This document shows, in pieces, positions 34,233-42,281 of a stretch of 52,505 nt of DNA. Under the pieces are notes generated by a model. The model worked only from the letters and a program-made list of their open reading frames with translations, did no database searches and had not been told where the DNA came from. The DNA lies in the NCBI GenBank assembly GCA_035291905.1, contig DATDRF010000099.1:1-52505 (forward strand), written 5' to 3'. Source of the stretch: JACPLA01 sp035291905. GTDB lineage: Bacteria; Bacteroidota; Ignavibacteria; UBA10030. The position numbers and the translations under genes were made by a program. Every line of letters starts with the position of its first letter. Within the stretch, counting starts at the first letter, position 1.

Positions 34233-34765
34233 CAGAGAAAGGGGATATTGTCAAAAATTCCGAGACGGAGGAGAACATGGAGAATGATGTTCGTGTACAA
34301 AGCGGATATGGCATCGTCCATCATGATGCCAAATCCGCCGGTGGCCTTGTCAAATGAGCGGGCCGGCCACGGTTTCACGATGTCCATGATTCTGAAGATG
34401 AAGAAAGCCGCCACTCCAATCGGGAGACTTTTGGGGAGAAAAATGAGGGAGAGCCAAGCACCCAGTACTTCGTCAATCGTCACTTCGGCGGGATCATGGC
34501 CGTATCGCTTCTCCATGATTTCTGCGGCCTTGATTCCTAGAATGAAAACAAGAAACGAAGCAGAGAGGATAACGGGGGGAGCCTCAAAGCCTGGAATCGC
34601 GTAGATCGCGAGCCCGACAAGAGTGCCAATGGTCCCGGAGGCGACGGGGGAATAGCCGCTGAAAAGGCCCGATCCAAATGCCTTGACGAGCAACGGCACG
34701 CGGATGTCCGGGTTTGCATCCGCAGGAGCGTTGTTAGGATTCTGTGACCCGGTTTGAAAAATCAT
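34232..34765 (-). CDS. pgpA: Phosphatidylglycerophosphatase A
   Basis: PgpA removes phosphate from phosphatidylglycerol phosphate at the inner membrane. The 177 residues contain GLFSGYSPVASGTIGTL, VTIDEVLGAW and RIMDIVKPWPARSFD, plus IMMDDAISALYTN. It overlaps pgsA, the preceding enzyme of the same pathway, by 32 bases, and touches cinA downstream. Confidence 0.95.
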   Translation of the reverse strand: MIFQTGSQNPNNAPADANPDIRVPLLVKAFGSGLFSGYSPVASGTIGTLVGLAIYAIPGFEAPPVILSASFLVFILGIKAAEIMEKRYGHDPAEVTIDEVLGAWLSLIFLPKSLPIGVAAFFIFRIMDIVKPWPARSFDKATGGFGIMMDDAISALYTNIILHVLLRLGIFDNIPFL

Positions 34766-35357
34766 AGAGCTCGCGAATCGTTTTTCGGTTTTCGATCAGA
34801 TACGAGATGCCGGTCCACATTGTAATAACGGCAATAAGGACGGAAAGTACATAGAGAAGGGAGTAGTCGAGAAGCCGGTCAATGGTGGGACCGTATTGCA
34901 CGCGATAAGACTCCGTGTTATTCGCCACATAGAGAATCATGATGTAATAGATGACAACGAACTGGAGAAAGGTTTTTGTCTTGGCGAATTTTGACGTGTC
35001 AAAGCGCTTTCCTTTGTACTCGGAATATGATCTGAGGATTGTGATGGCGAAGTCCCTGAAAACAATGAGCCAGATTGGCCATGCCGGAACGAGGCCGAGC
35101 GTAACGAAGGAGAGAAGAGCAGAAGAGGTGACCACCTTGTCTGCGAGGGGGTCCAAAAAGGCTCCCCATTTCGTCACATACCCCCAGCGTCGTGCAACCC
35201 AACCATCGTACCAGTCTGTGAGGAGGGCGATGAAAAAGACGATGAGGGAGAGCTGCTGAAACAAAGCGTTGCCGGAAAAGAGAAAAGCCAGGAACACAGG
35301 AGTCAAAAGTATCCTGAGGATCGTAAGCTGGTTGGGTGGTGAGAAGGAGATCTTCAT
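34734..35357 (-). CDS. pgsA: CDP-diacylglycerol--glycerol-3-phosphate phosphatidyltransferase
   Basis: PgsA makes phosphatidylglycerol phosphate. The 207 residues carry the CDP-alcohol phosphotransferase motif DG-AR-G-D-D in DWYDGWVARRWGYVTKWGAF, continuing LDPLADK, and about five membrane helices. The frame is open up to 35411, but that would run into the rpmB terminator; the ATG at 35357 gives the family N-terminus. PgpA is directly downstream. Confidence 0.95.
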   Translation of the reverse strand: MKISFSPPNQLTILRILLTPVFLAFLFSGNALFQQLSLIVFFIALLTDWYDGWVARRWGYVTKWGAFLDPLADKVVTSSALLSFVTLGLVPAWPIWLIVFRDFAITILRSYSEYKGKRFDTSKFAKTKTFLQFVVIYYIMILYVANNTESYRVQYGPTIDRLLDYSLLYVLSVLIAVITMWTGISYLIENRKTIRELYDFSNRVTES

Positions 35358-35396
35358 GTCCGGCGGGGCTCGAAAGATCCTAAGATGGTTTTCAAC

Positions 35397-35427
35397 AAAA
35401 AAATCCCGCAAGGAGGGCGGGATTTTT
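35397..35427 (-). terminator. Terminator of rpmB (possibly bidirectional)
   Basis: An 11-bp stem AAAAATCCCGC/GCGGGATTTTT with a seven-base loop is flanked by As and Ts on both sides. It lies 23 bases after the rpmB stop and 40 bases before the pgsA start. Nothing promoter-like was seen in the short leader before pgsA. Confidence 0.85.
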
Positions 35428-35449
35428 GAAAGTGTGAAAAGCGAGAAGT

Positions 35450-35641
35450 CTAGGCAGCTTTCCGAACTTTACCTGATTTGATGCAGTTCGTGCAAACGGT
35501 GATGCGACGCACGCTGCCCTCCACGACGGCCCGCACCCGCTGCAAATTGGGAAGGAACCGACGGGGGGTCCGGTTGTGGGCGTGGCTCACGTGATTCCCC
35601 GCCATGGGTTTCTTTCCGCAGACTTCACAAATCCTTGCCAT
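35450..35641 (-). CDS. rpmB: 50S ribosomal protein L28
   Basis: The 63 residues read as L28 (MARICEVCGKKPMAGNHVSH, RTPRRFLPNLQ). It is the zinc-binding form, with Cys5, Cys8, Cys50 and Cys53. The frame is open further upstream to 35740, but the ATG at 35641 with GGAG eight bases before it gives the conserved N-terminus. It stands alone, with a strong terminator behind it. Confidence 0.96.
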   Translation of the reverse strand: MARICEVCGKKPMAGNHVSHAHNRTPRRFLPNLQRVRAVVEGSVRRITVCTNCIKSGKVRKAA

Positions 35642-35704
35642 ACTCTTGCTCCGTGTAACAGTGAATCGACAAAATTGGTTTGTAAATATAAACACAAAAA
35701 ACGA

Positions 35705-35790
35705 CAGAGGCAACAGAGGAGTGCCTCCCTCTGAAGACAAGAATGTCCTCCCGGCAATTCACACCCGGCGTTGCGGGAGGCAGGTTTTTT
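35705..35790 (+). promoter_or_regulatory. Leader with terminator-like hairpin ahead of tsaD-trpA (possible attenuator)
   Basis: CCTCCCG at 35747-35753 pairs with CGGGAGG at 35774-35780. The pairing extends by CAA/TTG past one bulged G, and the hairpin is followed by CAGG and six Ts (35785-35790). There is no plus-strand gene upstream for it to terminate. Just before it, two CAGAGG copies (35705-35710, 35714-35719) can compete for one CCTCTG (35728-35733). A second CCTCCC (35724-35729) can compete for the GGGAGG. That is an attenuator-like layout; the signal sensed is unknown. Confidence 0.45.
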
Positions 35791-35805
35791 GGTTATTATT
35801 GCACA

Positions 35806-36846
35806 ATGACCTGTATCCTGGGAATCGAAACCTCCTGCGATGAGACTTCTGCGGCCGTCGTCAAAGACGGAAGACTTCTCAGCAACATTACCCGCACCCA
35901 ACTCTTTCATTCGAAATACGGCGGGGTTGTGCCCGAACTTGCATCCCGCGCTCATCAGCGACTCATCATTCCCATCGTGTCTGAAGCTCTTTCAGTATCG
36001 GGCTTGCGCAAAGAAGACCTCACGGGAATTGCAGCTGTTCACGGCCCCGGATTGATCGGCTCTATTCTGGTTGGCTTGAGTTTCGGCAAAGCGATGGCTA
36101 TGGGCCTCGGGATCCCGTTCATCGGCGTCAATCACATGGAGGCACACATTCTCTCCAATCTGATAGAACCGGATCGCCCCGTATTCCCGTTTGTCAACCT
36201 TACCGTTTCGGGCGGACATACCCAGCTGGTTCTCGTGAAGTCTCCCCTTGAATATCGGCAGCTCGGAGAGACGAGGGATGATGCGGCGGGGGAGGCCTTT
36301 GACAAGGTGGCAAAGATGCTTGGGATCGGCTATCCCGGCGGGCCTCTCATTGACGCTTTGGCGCGAGATGGAGATCCCGCAGCAATCGATTTCCCCAGGC
36401 CTTTTCTGGAAGAAAACTCAATGGACTTCAGCTTCAGCGGACTCAAGACGTCGGTTCTTTACTACCTGAAGAAAAACGGTATTGCAGCCGGCTCCCTTTC
36501 GGGCCGGCGGAAACTCCTTGCGGACATCTGCGCAAGTTTTCAGGCAGCGGTGATCGACGTTCTCATTCACAAGGTCCTGCTTGCGGCGGCCCGATTTGGA
36601 ACTTCGGACCTTGCCCTGGCGGGCGGTGTTGCTGCGAATTCGGAGCTTCGAAGGAGACTTGAGGCCGAGACAAAACGGCGGGGTCTCAGGCTGTTCATTC
36701 CCAAGATGGAGTATTGTACGGACAACGGAGCAATGGTCGCGATGGCGGGATACATCCGCGCTTCGGAGGGGAGATTCTCGTCGGTCGAGCTGCCGGCAAT
36801 TCCCAACCTGGCCCTCGGAGAACAAGAGCCGGTGAACCTGCGATGA
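35806..36846 (+). CDS. tsaD: tRNA N6-adenosine threonylcarbamoyltransferase TsaD
   Basis: TsaD, with TsaB and TsaE, makes t6A at position 37 of ANN-decoding tRNAs. The 346 residues have GIETSCDETSAAVV, the metal motif HMEAH, NLTVSGGHTQLV, DDAAGEAFDKVAKMLG and GGVAANSELRRRL. The ATG at 35806 gives the normal start. Codons open to 35743 encode a short Phe/Tyr-rich stretch over the terminator-like hairpin. Its end overlaps trpA by four bases. Confidence 0.96.
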   Translation: MTCILGIETSCDETSAAVVKDGRLLSNITRTQLFHSKYGGVVPELASRAHQRLIIPIVSEALSVSGLRKEDLTGIAAVHGPGLIGSILVGLSFGKAMAMGLGIPFIGVNHMEAHILSNLIEPDRPVFPFVNLTVSGGHTQLVLVKSPLEYRQLGETRDDAAGEAFDKVAKMLGIGYPGGPLIDALARDGDPAAIDFPRPFLEENSMDFSFSGLKTSVLYYLKKNGIAAGSLSGRRKLLADICASFQAAVIDVLIHKVLLAAARFGTSDLALAGGVAANSELRRRLEAETKRRGLRLFIPKMEYCTDNGAMVAMAGYIRASEGRFSSVELPAIPNLALGEQEPVNLR

Positions 36847-37640
36847 ACCGGGTAGCCAGAACGTGGAACGATCTGATGGCAAAAGGGAAGAAGGCCCTTG
36901 TTCCTTATGTGACACCGGAGTATCCCTTCAAAGGAATGACGGTGCCGCTCCTGCAGAGGCTTGCCCGGGCCGGGGCTGACCTGATAGAGGTTGGCGTGCC
37001 GTTCTCGGATCCGTTGGCGGACGGCAAGACGATTCAGCACTCCTCAGAAGTAGCCCTTCGGAACGGCGTCAACGCGGACTTCATTTTCCGCTCAGTCGAA
37101 GAATTTCGCGCAGGCTCGCAGGTGCCTGTCGTCCTCATGGGGTACTACAATCCCATTTTGCAGTACGGGCTGAGAGCATTTTCCAGGCAGGCAGCTTTAT
37201 CCGGTGTCGACGGCCTCATTGTGCCCGACCTTCCCCCGGAAGAGGCCGCTGAATTTGTCGCTGAATGCCGGGCTGCATCGTTGAGCAATATCTTTCTGGT
37301 CGCGCCAACAACGACCACGGAGAGAATCCGTTTGATCGACACCATGTCCACGGATTTCACGTACTGTGTCTCCGTTACGGGAGTAACGGGTGCGCGAAGC
37401 GAGTTGCAGCTGGACGGCCCGCTCGGAACATTTCTCGCCCGAGTAAAGAAGACGGTAACAAAACCGTTCGTCGTCGGGTTTGGCATCTCAACCTCCAGGC
37501 ACGTGAATGAGGTTTGGCGTTACGCGGACGGCGCGGTTGTTGGCTCCGCGCTCATCGGCGTCCTTGAACGCTCGCAGACGCCCGACGCCGCTCTCGACGC
37601 TGGGGAGGTTTTTTTCCGCTCATTGCGGAGTGAACAATGA
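36843..37640 (+). CDS. trpA: Tryptophan synthase alpha subunit
   Basis: TrpA cleaves indole-3-glycerol phosphate to indole and glyceraldehyde-3-phosphate. The 265 residues contain DLIEVGVPFSDPLADG with catalytic Glu and Asp, PVVLMGYYNPI, DGLIVPDLPPEEA and YCVSVTGVTGAR. The start overlaps the tsaD stop (ATGA) and the stop overlaps chorismate mutase. trpB, its obligate partner for the full reaction, is not in the window. Confidence 0.96.
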   Translation: MNRVARTWNDLMAKGKKALVPYVTPEYPFKGMTVPLLQRLARAGADLIEVGVPFSDPLADGKTIQHSSEVALRNGVNADFIFRSVEEFRAGSQVPVVLMGYYNPILQYGLRAFSRQAALSGVDGLIVPDLPPEEAAEFVAECRAASLSNIFLVAPTTTTERIRLIDTMSTDFTYCVSVTGVTGARSELQLDGPLGTFLARVKKTVTKPFVVGFGISTSRHVNEVWRYADGAVVGSALIGVLERSQTPDAALDAGEVFFRSLRSEQ

Positions 37641-37954
37641 AGAATAATGCGCTCCGGGATCTCGACGAATGGAGAAAGAAGATCGACGAGCTTGACCTTC
37701 AGCTGGTGAAGCTGCTGAATGACCGTGCGCACTTTGCGGAGGAAATAGGAAAGGTCAAGCTGCTGCTGGGGCTGGGCGCTTACACTCCCGACCGCGAAGA
37801 AGAGGTAATGAAGAATGTCACCGGCGCAAACGGCGGCCCTTTGTCGCCACAGGCCGTCCGGCGGCTTTTTGAACGAATCATCGATGAATCCCGCGCAGTC
37901 GAGCGGACAGCAATGACCAAGCACAAGAACTCCCCACGCAAGAACCATGATTAA
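37637..37954 (+). CDS. Chorismate mutase, AroQ class
   Basis: This 105-residue all-helical protein has the AroQ pattern: RKKIDELDLQLVKLLNDRAHFAEEIGKVK, then PDREEEVMKNV and FERIIDESRAVE. It converts chorismate to prephenate for Phe and Tyr. No prephenate dehydratase domain is fused. It overlaps trpA by four bases and mltG by eight, so aromatic synthesis is coupled to a cell-wall gene here. Confidence 0.92.
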   Translation: MKNNALRDLDEWRKKIDELDLQLVKLLNDRAHFAEEIGKVKLLLGLGAYTPDREEEVMKNVTGANGGPLSPQAVRRLFERIIDESRAVERTAMTKHKNSPRKNHD

Positions 37955-39002
37955 CGCCCGCGCATTCTTCTCGGATCCGAGAAACTTTACAAAGATAGTT
38001 GTTCCATCCGTTTTCGTCTTCACTGCCTTGCTCTTTCTCTTCTGGGCATTCTGGTGGCCGAATACGTTCTCTTCTCCGTCTCAACGGGTTGTGACAATCT
38101 CCCGGGGAACTTCCTATTCAGCAGTCGTCGATTCGCTCGATGCGAAGGGAATAATCTACAGCAAGCTTGCAATGAAGGTGGCCGGCAAGTTCCTCGGCTG
38201 GACGAAGGAGGTGAAAGTCGGGCGGTATTATTTTGACAGCGGCGTTTCAAATTATTCCCTCCTGAGCGCGTTCAAAGACGGCACATCGCGCCGTTTGATT
38301 CCGGTGGCAATCCCCGAAGGGGTTCGAATGAAATTCGTGGCAAGACGGTTTGCGATGGAACTCGGCGTCGATTCCGCTAAAATCATGCAATACTGTACGG
38401 ATTCGTCCATCGTCGAATCGTTTGGGCTGGAGGGGAAAACGTTCGAGGGATATCTGCTCCCCGATACGTATTTCTTTCAATGGCAGACCGACGAAGGAGT
38501 GATCGTCGAAAGACTGGTCAATGCATTCAAGGAGTTCTACGGCGACTCCCTTGTGGAGCGGCAGAAAGAGCTGGGTTGGACGACCGCTCAGGTGGTGACG
38601 TTCGCCTCGATCGTTGAAGGGGAGGCCCAGGTGGACAGCGAGCGGACCGTGATTGCAGGTGTGTATCACAACCGGCTGAAGAAACGAATGAGGCTTGAGG
38701 CAGACCCGACTGTCCAATATGTGCTCTCCAACGGGCCGCGTCGATTGCTCTACTCAGACTTGAAGGTCAAATCTCCCTACAATACATATCTTCACTACGG
38801 ATTGCCGCCGGGGCCCATCAGTAATCCCGGGCGGGCGGCAATTCTTGCAACACTCTACCCGGCCGGCCATCAGTACCTCTTCTTTGTTGCCGACGGAAAA
38901 GGAGGCCACGTGTTCACCAGGAGCTATTCCGATCACCAGCGGGCTGTCCGGATTTACCGGAGGTTCCGTCGTGAAATGCAGCGCGCTGCAATGGGAGGAT
39001 AA
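37947..39002 (+). CDS. mltG: Endolytic murein transglycosylase MltG
   Basis: MltG cuts nascent peptidoglycan strands and helps set glycan length. The 351 residues have one N-terminal membrane helix (about 18-37) and a LysM-like segment. The YceG catalytic part has FEGYLLPDTYFF, ASIVEGEA with the catalytic Glu, VYHNRL, ADPTVQY and SPYNTY. The end matches the family (GHVFTRSYSDHQ). Confidence 0.95.
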   Translation: MINARAFFSDPRNFTKIVVPSVFVFTALLFLFWAFWWPNTFSSPSQRVVTISRGTSYSAVVDSLDAKGIIYSKLAMKVAGKFLGWTKEVKVGRYYFDSGVSNYSLLSAFKDGTSRRLIPVAIPEGVRMKFVARRFAMELGVDSAKIMQYCTDSSIVESFGLEGKTFEGYLLPDTYFFQWQTDEGVIVERLVNAFKEFYGDSLVERQKELGWTTAQVVTFASIVEGEAQVDSERTVIAGVYHNRLKKRMRLEADPTVQYVLSNGPRRLLYSDLKVKSPYNTYLHYGLPPGPISNPGRAAILATLYPAGHQYLFFVADGKGGHVFTRSYSDHQRAVRIYRRFRREMQRAAMGG

Positions 39003-39004
39003 CG

Positions 39005-40723
39005 GTGTCTGTTCGTTCCCTGACCGCTTGGTGTCTCGCCGGATTCAGTGCCGGGATCTTGTTAATGTCCTGTGCGGGCCAGGTTCCGCCCCAGGGCGGT
39101 CCGCCCGACACCGAACCTCCAAGAATTCTTTCTGTCTATCCCGCCCCGTCAACTCTGTTCTTTCAGGATTCCAGAATTGTTCTGGAGTTCGACGAACATG
39201 TCGATCACCAGTCGGTCGAAGGCTCGATCTTTGTCTCACCGTCGCTTGGTCCCCTGGAGTTCGACTGGAGCGGCAACGAAGTGGAAATCTCATTCATCGA
39301 TTCTCTTCGGAGCAATACCACTTACGTCTTTAGCCTGGGAACGGATGTTGTCGATTTGCGAAACAAGAACAGGATGGCCGAAGCGTTTTCGCTTGCATTC
39401 TCGACCGGAGATGCGATCGACCCGGGAGCCATAACCGGGAGTGTCTACCCGGCCTCTATGACCGACCAATTGTCGGGGATTTTCGTCTTCGCGTACAATA
39501 TTGACACAGTTGATCCCGACACCCTTAACCCGTCGAAATCGGAGCCGGATTACGTCACGCAGACAGGAAAGACCGGGGAGTTTCATCTTTCTCATCTTGC
39601 CCTGGGGACCTACCGTCTCCTTGCTGTTCGTGATGAATACAAGAACCTCCTCTATGATCCCGAAACAGATGAATACGGCGCTGCCGCGGGCGATGTTCAG
39701 CTTGCCGCCAATGACACAATGAGGGCGGGTATAACGATGAAGCTCGCGCGCGAGGACACGACGGCGCCGAGACTTGTCAAGGTCACGCCGCTCAACCGGG
39801 GGCTCTTACTCGCAGAGCTCTCTGAACCGATTGATACAAGCTCTTTCGGTACGAGGAATGTTCAGGTCAGCGACTCGACGGGGAAGAACCCTGTGCAGGT
39901 CCTCAGCGTTTCTCTGCTGATCCCGCAGCGAAAGGAATTCTTCGTGGCGACGCAGGAACAGAAACCCGGACTGCTTCATGAGCTGCGGATTCATGATGCA
40001 AAAGATCTTTCGGGCAAAGACATCAGCCAGTCTGCTTTTTCAATCCAGTTTGTGAGTTCCGATCTCCCGGACACGAGCAGTCCCGCTGTGGCGTCATTTT
40101 CTTTCGCGGACAGCACGAGAGGGATCGAGCTTCGACCGCTGACCGAAATCCGTTTCACCGAGCCCGTCAGGCGGGTTGACTGGAGATCGATGGTTGATCT
40201 GCGCGACAGCCTCGATCGGTCGGTTCATATTGAAGGCGGGTGGGCGAACGATGCAGTCATAACGGCAAGGCCGGTCAGTGATCTCGCCGGCAGTGCGTGG
40301 TACAGTCTCATCGTGCGAACAGGATCGTTGCAGGACTGGAAAGGGATGACAGGGAGGGACACGATCCGCGCAATGCGTTTTCAAACCCTCGATAGTGAAC
40401 GGCTGAGCACCATTGCGGGATTGGTGAATGATCCCGAAAAGATCGACACGATCGGGAGGGTGGTGGTAACGGCATGGCCCGTCGGAAAGAAGGACGCGGT
40501 TCCAAGAAGTGTCACCATCGAAGGACCGGGCCCGTTTGAGCTGGCACAACTTCCCGAAGGTCAATATGTTATGCAGGTATTTCGCGACAGGAACGGGAAC
40601 AAGAAGTTCGATGCCGGGAGGGTGTTTCCTTATCAGATGTCGGAACGGTTCTCAGTCGCGCCAGACACGCTCAAACTCAGAGCTCGCTGGCCGCTGGAGA
40701 ATGTACAGCTGCGGTTGCGGTGA
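39005..40723 (+). CDS. Ig-like domain lipoprotein
   Basis: The N-terminus is a lipoprotein signal with lipobox LLMSC (Cys23), followed by PPQGGPPDTEPPRILSVYPAP. This PP-GGP-D-PP leader is typical of Bacteroidota Ig-like (Big_5) surface lipoproteins. Most of the 572 residues look like repeated beta-sandwich domains, with Ig-like beginnings near residues 38, 250 and 360. The start is GTG at 39005, two bases after the mltG stop; an ATG at 39065 would cut the signal. The function is unknown, probably envelope structure or adhesion. Confidence 0.85.
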   Translation: MSVRSLTAWCLAGFSAGILLMSCAGQVPPQGGPPDTEPPRILSVYPAPSTLFFQDSRIVLEFDEHVDHQSVEGSIFVSPSLGPLEFDWSGNEVEISFIDSLRSNTTYVFSLGTDVVDLRNKNRMAEAFSLAFSTGDAIDPGAITGSVYPASMTDQLSGIFVFAYNIDTVDPDTLNPSKSEPDYVTQTGKTGEFHLSHLALGTYRLLAVRDEYKNLLYDPETDEYGAAAGDVQLAANDTMRAGITMKLAREDTTAPRLVKVTPLNRGLLLAELSEPIDTSSFGTRNVQVSDSTGKNPVQVLSVSLLIPQRKEFFVATQEQKPGLLHELRIHDAKDLSGKDISQSAFSIQFVSSDLPDTSSPAVASFSFADSTRGIELRPLTEIRFTEPVRRVDWRSMVDLRDSLDRSVHIEGGWANDAVITARPVSDLAGSAWYSLIVRTGSLQDWKGMTGRDTIRAMRFQTLDSERLSTIAGLVNDPEKIDTIGRVVVTAWPVGKKDAVPRSVTIEGPGPFELAQLPEGQYVMQVFRDRNGNKKFDAGRVFPYQMSERFSVAPDTLKLRARWPLENVQLRLR

Positions 40724-40740
40724 GGTCATGAACTTCTGCA

Positions 40741-40834
40741 TTCCACATTCGGCGTTTGACATTCGGTATTTCCTTTTCTTGATTCAAAGGGGAACATACT
40801 ATCGAATATCGAATGTCCGATGTCGAACGTCGAA
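40741..40834. repeat. Long imperfect inverted repeat built of ACATTCGG-like units
   Basis: Two 31-base arms, 40741-40771 and 40804-40834, match as inverted copies at about 25 of 31 positions with a 32-base loop. Within each arm an eight-base unit close to ACATTCGG recurs. There is no T-run after it, so it is a poor intrinsic terminator. It fills most of the 188-base gap before nuoA. It may be a dispersed palindromic repeat or an RNA structure at the end of the lipoprotein mRNA. Confidence 0.65.
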
Positions 40835-40844
40835 GTCGTTTCGA

Positions 40845-40873
40845 TTGACTTTCACCCCATTTTTCGATAAACT
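40845..40873 (+). promoter_or_regulatory. Candidate promoter of the nuo operon
   Basis: TTGACT, a 17-base spacer and TAAACT lie 38 bases before the nuoA ATG and directly after the long inverted repeat. Spacing is ideal and the -35 strong. Confidence 0.55.
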
Positions 40874-40911
40874 CGTTTCACAGCGGCACCAAAGTTTCAT
40901 CTGATTTGTTT

Positions 40912-41268
40912 ATGGTAGAGAACTACATTCCGATAATGATGATGGTGGCGATCGCCGTTCTGTTCGGCGTCGTGATCCTCAAATTGAACGAGTGGTTGGG
41001 TCCGAGGAGACCCAATGAGGAGAAGCTTTCGACATACGAGAGCGGAATGGAGCCGGTCAGGACGGCTCGTGAGCGGTTCTCGGTAAAGTTCTATATGGTT
41101 GCCGTGCTTTTCATCCTGTTCGATATTGAGGTGGTTTTTCTCTATCCCTGGGCTGTAGCGTTCCGTGATCTTGGGATGACGGGATTCGTGACGATGGTTG
41201 TCTTCATTCTCGTGTTGCTTGTCGGGTATTTTTACATCTGGAGGAAAGGAGCCTTGGAATGGGACTAG
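40912..41268 (+). CDS. nuoA: NADH-quinone oxidoreductase subunit A
   Basis: The 118-residue membrane subunit has three helices and the conserved TYESGMEP and RFSVKFYMVAVLFILFDIEVVFLYPW stretches. It sits at the junction of the peripheral and membrane arms of Complex I. The ATG at 40912 is preferred to an in-frame TTG two codons upstream. It overlaps nuoB by ten bases and heads nuoABCDEF. Confidence 0.96.
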   Translation: MVENYIPIMMMVAIAVLFGVVILKLNEWLGPRRPNEEKLSTYESGMEPVRTARERFSVKFYMVAVLFILFDIEVVFLYPWAVAFRDLGMTGFVTMVVFILVLLVGYFYIWRKGALEWD

Positions 41269-41792
41269 AGAGCGCCCTGGGCGACAGCCTGATGCTTTCC
41301 AAGCTGGAAGATGCGATAAACTGGTGCAGAAAGAATTCGCTTTTTCCCATGCCCATGGGGATCTCATGCTGTGCGATTGAGATGATGGCCTTTGCGGGTC
41401 CCCGGTTTGATTCCTCCCGATTCGGTTCCGAGGTGTTTCGGTTCTCTCCCCGTCAGGCCGATGTGATGATTGTTGCCGGAACGACCACTTACAAGATGGC
41501 CAGGGTTGTCCGAAAGATCTATGACCAAATGCCCGATCCCAAGTGGGTCATTGCCATGGGAGCTTGTACTTCATCGGGCGGCATGTACAGGACGTATTCA
41601 GTTGTTCAGGGGATAGACCAGTTTCTTCCCGTCGACCTCTACGTTGCCGGGTGTCCACCCAGGCCCGATAATCTGCTTCATGCCTTAATAACGCTTCAAC
41701 AGAAGATCCAGAGGCGGGAGAGCAAGGGAAGCACATTGGCTCTCGCCGGCGATTTTCCTCAACACAAACCAAAGCCCCCGGTTGTTGCATAA
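41259..41792 (+). CDS. nuoB: NADH-quinone oxidoreductase subunit B
   Basis: NuoB carries the terminal N2 [4Fe-4S] cluster next to the quinone site. All four ligands are present: Cys37 and Cys38 (GISCCAIEMM), Cys103 (GACTSSGG) and Cys132 (GCPPRPDNLL). The 177 residues are typical. The stop is immediately followed by the nuoC ATG. Confidence 0.97.
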   Translation: MGLESALGDSLMLSKLEDAINWCRKNSLFPMPMGISCCAIEMMAFAGPRFDSSRFGSEVFRFSPRQADVMIVAGTTTYKMARVVRKIYDQMPDPKWVIAMGACTSSGGMYRTYSVVQGIDQFLPVDLYVAGCPPRPDNLLHALITLQQKIQRRESKGSTLALAGDFPQHKPKPPVVA

Positions 41793-42275
41793 ATGAATGC
41801 ACGCACTCTCGAGAAGCTGAACAAACAGTTTGGAAACGGCATTCTCGAGTCGAATGAGTTTCGCGGCGAACTCGCGGTTGTTGTTCCGCCTGAAAAGATT
41901 GTCGAAGTATGCCGCTTTCTCAAAGAGGACCCGGACTTAAGGTTCGAAATGCTTGCTGACCTCTTTGGCCTCGATATGTACTCTCCGGTGAAACGCTTCG
42001 GAGTTGTGTACAATCTCTATTCCCTCAAAAACCATCACAGAATTCGTATTAAAACGTTCGTTGAAGAAAGTCATCCTCATGTCCAGACCGTCACCGGGGT
42101 GTGGTCGACGGCGAATTGGCACGAGCGCGAAACGTTTGACATGTTTGGGATCGTCTTTGACGGACATCCCGACCTTCGCAGGATCTATATGCCTGACGAA
42201 TTCGAACACTATCCGCTCCGGAAAGACTTTCCGTTGATGGGTATTCCCGGCTCACTGTATCTCCCGAAAAAGTAA
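41793..42275 (+). CDS. nuoC: NADH-quinone oxidoreductase subunit C
   Basis: The 160-residue 30-kDa-type subunit has the signature ERETFDMFGIVFDGHPDLRR followed by LRKDFPLMG. It is a separate protein here, not fused to NuoD as in E. coli. It is part of the quinone-side module of Complex I. Confidence 0.96.
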   Translation: MNARTLEKLNKQFGNGILESNEFRGELAVVVPPEKIVEVCRFLKEDPDLRFEMLADLFGLDMYSPVKRFGVVYNLYSLKNHHRIRIKTFVEESHPHVQTVTGVWSTANWHERETFDMFGIVFDGHPDLRRIYMPDEFEHYPLRKDFPLMGIPGSLYLPKK

Positions 42276-42281
42276 CGGCTC

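Noticed and set aside
35642..35740. 33-residue N-terminal extension of L28
   Set aside because: The extension is not part of the L28 family, and a good ribosome binding site precedes the ATG at 35641.
40741..40834. CRISPR array
   Set aside because: The repeated eight-base units are short, irregular and arranged as an inverted repeat, without constant repeats and unique spacers, and no cas gene is nearby.
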